43,957 bases of DNA. Origin: Parcubacteria group bacterium (GTDB taxonomy: Bacteria > Patescibacteriota > Minisyncoccia > JACPHC01). Shown piece by piece: positions 36,809-43,957 of this stretch (positions are counted from its first letter, which is position 1; each line of letters starts with the position of its first letter). The DNA is taken from the NCBI GenBank assembly GCA_016188775.1, contig JACPHC010000009.1:1-43957 (forward strand), in the 5' to 3' direction. Below the pieces are notes generated by a model, which had not been told where the DNA came from, ran no database searches, and saw only the letters and a program-made list of their open reading frames with translations. The translations under genes and the position numbers were made by a program.

Positions 36809-37216
36809 ATGAAAAAAGTTAAAAAAATCGTTTTAAAAACGGTGAAGCAAGAAAAGAAAAGATTAAGCGAGGATGAAAAATTATTGGCTGATTTGTCCCG
36901 AGAACAGATTTTGGATTTGGCCGACGCTTCGGGCAGAAAATTAGGTTTTTTATTGGCTTTGTCTCCGCTTGAAGATAAAATTAAAGAATCGATAATGGAT
37001 ATTCTTGAATTGGCTACGCCCGCCCAACTTGATAAATTTTCCGAAATGCTCGAGTTGAGTTATTTGGAATCTGGCAACAAAGAATTGGAAGAAAGTTTCA
37101 AAAAAGAAGTGGAACAAATCAAAACGACATTTGATGAAAAAGAAAAAGCTCTGGAAGAAGAAACTTTGTTCATACTCGAGCAAATAGAAAATAAAACGCT
37201 TAAAATTAATGTTTGA
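36809..37216 (+). CDS. Hypothetical helical protein (135 aa)
   Basis: ORF overlaps the downstream ATPase start by 8 bp, indicating translational coupling. Confidence 0.7.
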   Translation: MKKVKKIVLKTVKQEKKRLSEDEKLLADLSREQILDLADASGRKLGFLLALSPLEDKIKESIMDILELATPAQLDKFSEMLELSYLESGNKELEESFKKEVEQIKTTFDEKEKALEEETLFILEQIENKTLKINV

Positions 37217-39680
37217 TCACGAGGAAAAAATAAAATTTTACGTTGATCTGGCTTTAAATCAGGGCTTGCGTAAAGTGATAGAAGAAATAAGGGGATTAAA
37301 TGATCCCCATTTTTTGGATGAATTTCATGACGCTCTAAGCGATATATATTACAAAAATTTGATTGAAAAAGGCGCCAAGCGCGAGCCGGCTTTTGAGGAG
37401 GCGCTTTTTTTAATCACTTTGCCCAAAGAACCGTTTAAAGAAGGGGATATCAAATCGCGGCTCAAAGAAGTCATCTCTCCGGCTGAACAATTTTTTCAAA
37501 GCTTGACCTCAATGAAAATGCCCGAACATTTGGGCGTTTCTCTGGAAATCGCCGTGCCTCACATTTCCGATCAGATCAGTTTTTATATTGCCGGGCCAAA
37601 AGAGCACGCCGATTTTATTGAAAAACACATTTCCAGTTTTTGGCCCAAAGCCCATATTGAAAAAATTGAAGATTATAATATTTTCGCGCCCAATTCCGTT
37701 GTAATCGGTTCTCTTTTAACTTTGGAAAAAAATTATGTTTTGCCGATTCAGGCCTACCCCATTTTTGATCACGATCCTCTCAATGCTTTAACCAATTCTC
37801 TTTCTACTCTCGATCGAGTCGAAGAGGGCGCGGCTATTCAAATAGTAATGCGGCCTAAAGAAAAGGGCTGGGAAAAATTGGGAGGGATGGTCGCCAAAAA
37901 GATGCGCGAAGGCGAAAATTTTAAAAAAGCTTTTGAATCAACGCAAATTAAAGGAGCCTTAAAAGAAGCTATTTTCGGTCGAAAAACGAAAGATGAGGGG
38001 AAAGAACCTCCCAATATCTCGGGGGAAGCGGAAGAACAAATAAAAGCCATTGATGCCAAAGCGGCCAAGTCCGGCTTTTCCGTTACCATTCGCTTATTGG
38101 CTTCGGCGGACGTTAAAGAACGTTCGGAAAATATTTTGCGCCAAATGGAGGGCGCGTTTTTGCAGTTCGGCTCGCCGATTTTAAATAATTTTAAGTTTAT
38201 TCGCCAGATGGAAAAAAATCTTGAACGATTGATTTATAATTACGCCTTTCGTTTTTTTGAGCCCAAAGAAGAAATGATTTTAAATATCGAAGAATTGGCG
38301 ACGATTTTTCATCTGCCTTCCGGTCTTTTGGAAACTCCGAAAATCCGGATGGCTTTGGCCAAATCCGCGCCTCCGCCCTCGGGAATTCCGCAGGAAGGAA
38401 TTATTTTGGGCCAAAATAATTATCGCGGTTCTTCAACTTCGATTCGAATGTCCAGAGACGATCGCCGACGTCATCTTTATGTCATTGGCCAGACCGGCAC
38501 GGGCAAATCCAGTTTTTTGCAGGAAATGATCAGGCAGGACGTTGAAGCCGGCGAGGGTTTGGCCGTTTTGGATCCTCACGGCGATTTGATTGATAAAATT
38601 TTAAGTTATATTCCGGACAGCCGTCTGGACGATGTGATTTTGCTTGACCCGGGAGATTTGGAACGGCCTTTTGGAATGAATATGCTGGAATATAATCCGA
38701 ATTTTCCCGAGCAGAAAACTTTTATTATCAACGACCTTATCGCGATTTTAGACAAATTATACGATCTTAAAACAACCGGCGGGCCGATGTTTGAACAATA
38801 CACCCGAAACGCTTTAATGCTTTTAATGGACGACTACGCGAGCGGCTGGACTATAATGGAAATTCCGCGAGTGTTAGCCGACGCCGAGTTTAGAAAATCT
38901 CTTTTGGCCAAAGAAACTAATCCTATTATTTATGATTTTTGGACCAAGGAAGCGGAAAAAGCCGGCGGCGAGGCGGCTTTGGCGAATATCGTTCCCTATA
39001 TCACTTCCAAATTCAATGTTTTTATCGCCAACGACTATATGCGGCCGATTATCGGGCAATCTCAAAGTTCGGTCAATTTTCGCGAAGCAATGGATAAGAA
39101 AAAAATTGTTCTGGTGAATTTAAGCAAAGGCCGCTTGGGCGATATTAACAGTTCGCTTTTAGGCCTGGTGATTATCGGCAAAATCGTTATGGCTTCGCTT
39201 TCCCGGGTGGATATTCCGGAAGATCAGCGCCAGGATTTTTATCTCTATATTGACGAGTTTCAAAATTTTACGACCGACAGCATCGCTACCATTCTATCCG
39301 AGGCCAGAAAATACAGGCTTTCTTTAATCGGCGCTCATCAATTTATCGCTCAATTGGGAGAAAAAATCAAAGACGCGGTTTTCGGCAATGTCGGCTCAAT
39401 GGCGGCTTTTCGGGTCGGACCTTTGGACGCCGATTTTCTGGAAAAATTATTTTTACCGACTTTTAGCAAGGAAGATTTGGCTAATGTCGCTAATTTTCAG
39501 GGCTTTATTCGTTTTCTTATTAAGGGGCAAGTGACGCCGCCGTTTAATTTTGCTATTATAAAACCAAAAGATTCGGACGCGGAGCGTATGAAGAAAACTC
39601 GTGAATATGTTAGAATAAAATATGGCAGACCAAGGGCGGAGGTGGAAGAAGAGATAAAAAAGAGATATACTGTTAAATAA
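37209..39680 (+). CDS. Type IV secretion/conjugation-type ATPase (TraG/VirD4/DUF87-like)
   Basis: Walker A RHLYVIGQTGTGKSSFLQEMI; GLAVLDPHGDLIDKIL; FYLYIDEFQNFTTDSIATILSEARKYRLSLIGAHQFIAQL. Confidence 0.88.
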   Translation: MFDHEEKIKFYVDLALNQGLRKVIEEIRGLNDPHFLDEFHDALSDIYYKNLIEKGAKREPAFEEALFLITLPKEPFKEGDIKSRLKEVISPAEQFFQSLTSMKMPEHLGVSLEIAVPHISDQISFYIAGPKEHADFIEKHISSFWPKAHIEKIEDYNIFAPNSVVIGSLLTLEKNYVLPIQAYPIFDHDPLNALTNSLSTLDRVEEGAAIQIVMRPKEKGWEKLGGMVAKKMREGENFKKAFESTQIKGALKEAIFGRKTKDEGKEPPNISGEAEEQIKAIDAKAAKSGFSVTIRLLASADVKERSENILRQMEGAFLQFGSPILNNFKFIRQMEKNLERLIYNYAFRFFEPKEEMILNIEELATIFHLPSGLLETPKIRMALAKSAPPPSGIPQEGIILGQNNYRGSSTSIRMSRDDRRRHLYVIGQTGTGKSSFLQEMIRQDVEAGEGLAVLDPHGDLIDKILSYIPDSRLDDVILLDPGDLERPFGMNMLEYNPNFPEQKTFIINDLIAILDKLYDLKTTGGPMFEQYTRNALMLLMDDYASGWTIMEIPRVLADAEFRKSLLAKETNPIIYDFWTKEAEKAGGEAALANIVPYITSKFNVFIANDYMRPIIGQSQSSVNFREAMDKKKIVLVNLSKGRLGDINSSLLGLVIIGKIVMASLSRVDIPEDQRQDFYLYIDEFQNFTTDSIATILSEARKYRLSLIGAHQFIAQLGEKIKDAVFGNVGSMAAFRVGPLDADFLEKLFLPTFSKEDLANVANFQGFIRFLIKGQVTPPFNFAIIKPKDSDAERMKKTREYVRIKYGRPRAEVEEEIKKRYTVK

Positions 39681-39721
39681 TAATTTATAAATCTTTCGCG
39701 AAATAATTTTTTCTGTTTCAA

Positions 39722-39745
39722 ACTATGGGAGTTCAACTCCAATAG
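39722..39745. repeat. Hairpin ACTATGGGAGTT-CAACTCCAATAGT downstream of the ATPase, possible terminator
   Basis: ~11-12-bp stem with one mismatch. Confidence 0.5.
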
Positions 39746-39837
39746 TATATAATTGTTTAAAGATTTTGAATTTAGAGTTTTGAATTTATTTAGTATTTCG
39801 GATTTAGAATTTAGTATTTATTTTTTTAAAGTAAAGC

Positions 39838-40497
39838 ATGAATCAAGAAACGGTTCAACAAAAATTTACCAGTCAAGACGGCGTGCCCAGCGTTATTTTG
39901 GGAATGATGGTTGGTTTTTTTTTGGCTGTCGTTTTGGCCAATATCGGATTGAATAATTTGCCGAATTTTGTTTTTAAATTCGGCAGCCGTTTTCCCAATT
40001 TATTTTTTATTTCCTTTTTATTGATTATTCCGATACTCGCCATTTCAGCTCTTTGGATTGCTTTCAGGCTCGGTAAAAAATATCCGGTTATTTTTCAATT
40101 CGGCAAGTTCGCCAATGTCGGTTTTGCCAATTTTTTCACGGACGCCGGCATTTATAATGTTTTAGTTTTTCTCTTCGGAATTGGCCTTTCCGGTTCGGTT
40201 TTTGTTCTTTTTAAAACTCTCGGGTTTTTAGCGGCTCTGACCAATAGTTTTTTTTGGAATAAATTCTGGACTTTTAAAGTTAAAGAAAAAGAAAATATCG
40301 CCAGTGAGTCTTTGCAGTTTATTTTGGTCACGTTTTTAAGTTTAGGAATTAATGTCGGCGTCGCTTTTTTGATTAATAGTTTCGCTCCGTCTTCCATCGA
40401 TCTCAAGCTTTGGTCTAATTTGGCGGTCGCCTCAGGCGCGGCCTCGTCGTTTATCTGGAACTTTTTGGGGTATAAATTTATCGTTTTTAAGAAATAG
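39838..40497 (+). CDS. GtrA-like multi-TM protein
   Basis: FGKFANVGFANFFTDAGIYNVLVFLFG...LTNSFFWNKFWTFK...VASGAASSFIWNFLGYKFIVFKK. Confidence 0.7.
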   Translation: MNQETVQQKFTSQDGVPSVILGMMVGFFLAVVLANIGLNNLPNFVFKFGSRFPNLFFISFLLIIPILAISALWIAFRLGKKYPVIFQFGKFANVGFANFFTDAGIYNVLVFLFGIGLSGSVFVLFKTLGFLAALTNSFFWNKFWTFKVKEKENIASESLQFILVTFLSLGINVGVAFLINSFAPSSIDLKLWSNLAVASGAASSFIWNFLGYKFIVFKK

Positions 40498-40665
40498 ACT
40501 GTTATTTGACGCGATAGTTATAACTCGTAAAAATTACTAATGAATCGATTCATTTTATATTTTTTAGCACTTATAAGCGATAGCAAGTAAGTGCTATAAT
40601 TTAATTTATTAAGTGGCATTATACGGCATCTTTCTTTTTTTTAAAAAAAATGATATAAACTGGGT

Positions 40666-41829
40666 ATGTCTTATCAGGTTTTATACCGAAAATACCGGCC
40701 AAAAAAGTTTTCCGAAATTATCGGCCAAAATCATATCGTTGGTACTTTAATGAATGCCGTAAAATCGGGAAGAGTCGGCCACGCTTATCTTTTTTCCGGG
40801 CCTCGGGGCACGGGAAAAACGACCATCGCGCGGATTTTGGCTAAGACGGTAAATTGCGCCAATTTGTCTAAAATTTCCGGAGGAAATATTGATGACAAAT
40901 TGAGCGTCCGCCGAAGCGAAGCAAAGGCGGACAGCTATTTTTTCGAGCCTTGCAATTCCTGCGAACTCTGCCTTGATTTTAACGAAAGTAGAAATCTTGA
41001 TTTGATTGAAATAGACGCGGCTTCTTCCAGGGGCATTGACGAGGTTCGGGAATTGCGGGAAGGAGCTCGTTTCAGTCCCTCGCGCTCTAAATTCAAAGTT
41101 TACATTATTGACGAAGTTCATATGATGACTAAAGAGGCTTTTAACGCTCTTTTGAAAACATTGGAAGAGCCGCCGGCTCACGCGATTTTTATTCTGGCCA
41201 CGACTGAACCGGATCGCTTGCCTTTGACAATCCGATCTCGCTGTCAGCATTTTCATTTTTGGCGGCCGAGCGTCAATCAAATCATTGAACGTTTAAAATT
41301 TATCAGCCGGGAAGAAAAAATTAAAGCCGAAGAATCGGCTCTTCGTTTGATAGCCAAATCGGCTTCGGGGTCAATGAGAGACGCCGAAAGCCTTTTTGGC
41401 CAGGTGATTACGCTCGAGGACAAAGAGATTAAAAAAGAAGAAGTGGAAGAAATTTTAGGCGTCGCTCCTTCGGAGTTTGTAAAAAATTTTCTCAGGCATG
41501 TTTCTGAAAAAGACGCGCGTTCGGCTATTCATTTGGTCGGCCGTATTTACGACGAAGGCTATGATTTGGGCGAGTTTAATAAAAATTTAATTACTGATTT
41601 AAGACACCTATTGCTTTTAAAAATTGATCCGAAATTTAAAACCGTTTTAAAAGAGGATTTAACTTCTGACGAAATTGAAGAGCTTGAAAAAATGGTTGTT
41701 GTTTTGGACGCGAAAAATTTGGAAAACGGCTTAAAAATTTTTCTTGAAGCTAATCAGAATATAAAAAAATTTGTTTATCCCCAGCTGGCCCTAGAAATGG
41801 CGGTTGTGGAATATTGCGGGATCGTCTAA
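40666..41829 (+). CDS. dnaX: DNA polymerase III subunit gamma/tau
   Basis: YQVLYRKYRPKKFSEIIGQNHIVGTLMNAVKSGRVGHAYLFSGPRGTGKTTIARILAKTVNC...CNSCELC...VYIIDEVHMMTKEAFNALLKTLEEPPAHAIFILATTEPDRLPLTIRSRCQHF. Confidence 0.95.
   Translation: MSYQVLYRKYRPKKFSEIIGQNHIVGTLMNAVKSGRVGHAYLFSGPRGTGKTTIARILAKTVNCANLSKISGGNIDDKLSVRRSEAKADSYFFEPCNSCELCLDFNESRNLDLIEIDAASSRGIDEVRELREGARFSPSRSKFKVYIIDEVHMMTKEAFNALLKTLEEPPAHAIFILATTEPDRLPLTIRSRCQHFHFWRPSVNQIIERLKFISREEKIKAEESALRLIAKSASGSMRDAESLFGQVITLEDKEIKKEEVEEILGVAPSEFVKNFLRHVSEKDARSAIHLVGRIYDEGYDLGEFNKNLITDLRHLLLLKIDPKFKTVLKEDLTSDEIEELEKMVVVLDAKNLENGLKIFLEANQNIKKFVYPQLALEMAVVEYCGIV
40906..40932. repeat. In-frame palindrome GTCCGCC-GAAGCGAAGCAAA-GGCGGAC inside dnaX
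   Basis: 7-bp GC-rich arms; encodes SVRRSEAKADS within the zinc-binding region. Confidence 0.75.
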
Positions 41830-41885
41830 TGGTAGGACATCGCCCTTTGAAGGCGAGTATCTTGGTTCGAGTCCAAGTCCCGCAG
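41815..41885 (+). tRNA. tRNA-Gln (anticodon TTG), CCA not encoded
   Basis: TGCGGGA/TCCCGCA acceptor, TCGCC-CTTTGAA-GGCGA anticodon arm, TTGG-TTCGAGT-CCAA T arm. Confidence 0.92.
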
Positions 41886-41910
41886 CTTCGGTCAGGAGTT
41901 AAAATGAATT

Positions 41911-42023
41911 TGGCGGGGTGAAGTAGGACATCGCCCTTCTTGCCCCGCCGTAGAGGCGGGGTGAAAAGGCGAGTATCTGGCTTGCCCCGAAGAAAGCGGG
42001 GGTTCGAGTCCAAGTCCCGCAGC
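41911..42023 (+). pseudogene. Degenerate tRNA-Gln copy with two hairpin insertions (41939-41961 in the anticodon loop, 41981-42001 in the T arm)
   Basis: GTAGGACATCGCCCTT...AAGGCGAGTATCTGG...GTTCGAGTCCAAGTCCCGCAGC matches 41815-41885 interrupted by CTTGCCCCG...CGGGG elements; 5' acceptor/D region not conserved. Confidence 0.8.
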
Positions 42024-42202
42024 CACATTGTATTAATCGGAAAGGGTGCCTCGCGGCTTCGCCACTCGGCATTGAATTCAGCGAGAATTTGCCAGTCATT
42101 TTTGAACGAAACCGAAACCGCTCGCTCCGCGAGCTGTGGGTTCGAGCCGACTTTTTCAAGATAATTTTTCTTTTCAGAAAAATTATCTCCCAAAGCGACA
42201 GA
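42020..42202. repeat. Left arm of the inverted repeat flanking the serine recombinase (3' end of the recombinase gene)
   Basis: 42020-42135 is the near-perfect reverse complement of ~43611-43731; broken homology continues to CCAAAGCGACAG at 42191-42202. Confidence 0.88.
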
Positions 42203-43507
42203 ATTAGCTTGGTGAGCGGCTAAAATGAGATTCTTTGTCCGTTCGAGCCAGCGATTGCCCTTTCGCTCAAAATCTTTCAATTTCTGCTCAATATCAATTT
42301 TGCGTGCGAGGATTTTGTTTTTCTTGGCGGTATATTCCTCGCCAGTAATGGTCTTTTCCAAATGAGCGTCTAAAAGCGTGTCCAACTTCTCCTCGCACGC
42401 CTTTACCTCGTTTTTGAGATTTTGAGCGAACAGGGCATCAGATTGGGCGGTGCTCGCTTCATCTGTTTTTAATTGCGCGAGCATCGGTTCCGCCCAATCT
42501 TTCGGTAAAGAAACTTTTTGAAGTATGTCGGAAATCTGCGAGGCGAGAACTTCTTCGCGGATATAGGGTTGCGAACAAACATCTTTCTTTTTCGTACAGC
42601 GATAGTAGACATAGTGCCGACCACTCTTTTTAGTTTTGTCTTCGGCGGTAATGGCGCAACCACACTCTCCGCATTTCAATAATCCGCGAAAAATATATGT
42701 CTTCTCGCCTCGCTTCTTGGGTCGGGACTTTTCCGACATGACTTCTTGGACTTTATCAAAAAGTTTCTTTGTTATCGCTGGCTCATGCTTGCCTTCGTAT
42801 AGCTCGCCGTTGAACTTAAACGCGCCGTAGTAAAACGGATTACGAAGTATCATTTGGATATTGGAAACAGTCAGCCGTTTTCCGTTCCGGCTCACCAAGC
42901 CAATTTCGGTAATTTCATTTCGTAAATCTTTCAGAGAATAATTTTTGGTTGCGTACAATTCAAAAAGTTTTTGGACGAGGCGATAGCGTTCAGGGTCTTT
43001 CACCATTTTGTGATTCACTTTGTCGTTCAAGTATCCGGTAGGGGCAACGCCCGGATATTCGCCTCGTCTTACTTTTTGACGCAACCCTCGTTTTACATTC
43101 TCTGAAAGATTATCAATATAGTATTTGGATTGCCCAAAAGCGATATTCAACATGAATTTTCCTTGCGGCGTGGCATCAAACCAAAAAGTGGGAAATTTTA
43201 GCTCACGAATTTTGGTTGTATCAATCAAATAAATTACTCTGCCGCCATCGACACTGTTTCTAGCCAATCTATCAGGATGCCACGCCAAAATTCCTTGGGC
43301 AAATCCTTTCTCTACGAGCGAGAGCATTTGGTTAAAGATAGGTCGCCCCGGCTCTTTGGCGGTCTGACTTTCTATGAACTCCTGCACTATCTCCAAATGC
43401 TCTCGCTCACCGAACTCACGCAACTCGGTTATTTGCGCCTCAATACTCAAAATTTGCCTATCCGGTTCATCGGTTGATTTTCTTGCGTAGAGAAAGAATT
43501 TGCTCAT
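42040..43507 (-). CDS. Large serine recombinase (resolvase, recombinase, zinc-ribbon and coiled-coil domains); native C-terminus unclear, ORF stays open to 41750
   Basis: [21 protein letters not shown] (catalytic Ser), [18 protein letters not shown], zinc ribbon [46 protein letters not shown]. Confidence 0.92.
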
Positions 43508-43528
43508 ATCGCTTTTGGGCTAAAAATT

Positions 43529-43731
43529 ACTGTCGCTTTGGTTTCCGCCAAAGGCGGAAAAGAAAAAGTCGGCTCACAAATTTCATTTGTATTCCGCTTT
43601 GCGGAATGAACCCCCAGCTCGCGGAGCGAGCGGTTTCGGTTTCGTTCAAAAATGACTGGCAAATTCTCGCTGAATTCAATGCCGAGTGGCGAAGCCGCGA
43701 GGCACCCTTTCCGATTAATACAATGTGGCTG
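43529..43731. repeat. Right arm of the recombinase-flanking inverted repeat, carrying extra nested palindromes (43542-43560 and 43576-43607)
   Basis: Encodes [41 protein letters not shown] on the + strand, the same peptide as the recombinase C-terminus on the - strand. Confidence 0.85.
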
Positions 43732-43786
43732 TGTCTCCTGAACAAAATCCGAACTTTTTACCAAACGAACCCCGACGAATGAAGCC

Positions 43787-43931
43787 GCCCCGCCGCCGCT
43801 CGCTGACACTCGCCGTACCACAGAAAAATACTCTTTGCTCTTTTCATTTTGCGCGCGCCGGATTTCTTTTTCTCCTAATGAAAAGAGTATTTTTCTGTGG
43901 TGCTTTGCTTTGACAAGCAAGGCGGCGGGGC
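43787..43931. repeat. Large composite hairpin: GCCCCGCCGCC...ACCACAGAAAAATACTCTTT...AATGAAAAGAGTATTTTTCTGTGGT...GGCGGCGGGGC
   Basis: 11-bp outer GC arms and ~25-bp inner arms with a 7-nt bulge. Confidence 0.82.
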
Positions 43932-43957
43932 TGGCCTCTATTTTTTGAAAGGGAATG

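Noticed and set aside
41939-41961. Self-splicing or archaeal-type intron in the second tRNA-Gln
   Set aside because: Insert is only a ~23-nt hairpin, a second similar insert lies in the T arm, and the acceptor stem is not restored; pseudogene is simpler.
41899-42159. 86-aa minus-strand ORF and 41940-42164 plus-strand ORF
   Set aside because: Translations of the degenerate tRNA copy and repeat arm; no independent coding support.
43474-43782. 102-aa plus-strand ORF resembling the recombinase C-terminus
   Set aside because: It is the translated right arm of the inverted repeat, without catalytic domains; treated as repeat rather than gene.

Overview
The window looks like a fragment of a Patescibacteria/CPR (Parcubacteria-like) chromosome. 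This is an inference from gene order, compact genes, an INS-less ProRS and typical CPR membrane proteins. It is dominated by housekeeping genes: rpmF-nusB-rnc-smc; infA-rpmJ-rpsM-rpsK-rpsD-rpoA-rplQ-rplM-rpsI; murA; a solo mreB; holB; frr; rseP; proS; mreB-mreC-mreD-mrdA; greA-lysS-serS; alr; ftsQ; two GT-C glycosyltransferases; a four-gene block with a TraG/VirD4-like ATPase; gtrA-like; dnaX; and tRNA-Gln. The right end is an accessory region. A large serine recombinase lies beside tRNA-Gln, next to a degenerate tRNA-Gln copy split by two related hairpin insertions. The recombinase gene is flanked by a ~120-200 bp inverted repeat made from its own 3' end. The most striking theme is a set of short palindromic elements across the window. 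Several families keep a conserved core while the outer stem differs between loci yet stays self-complementary. Some sit in frame inside genes (dnaX, a GT-C glycosyltransferase), some inside a tRNA copy, and some are nested inside larger inverted repeats, one of which brackets nusB. rpsM appears to start at a non-canonical CTG and is truncated in the supplied ORF track. All calls come from reading the sequence and the supplied ORFs; no database search was run.
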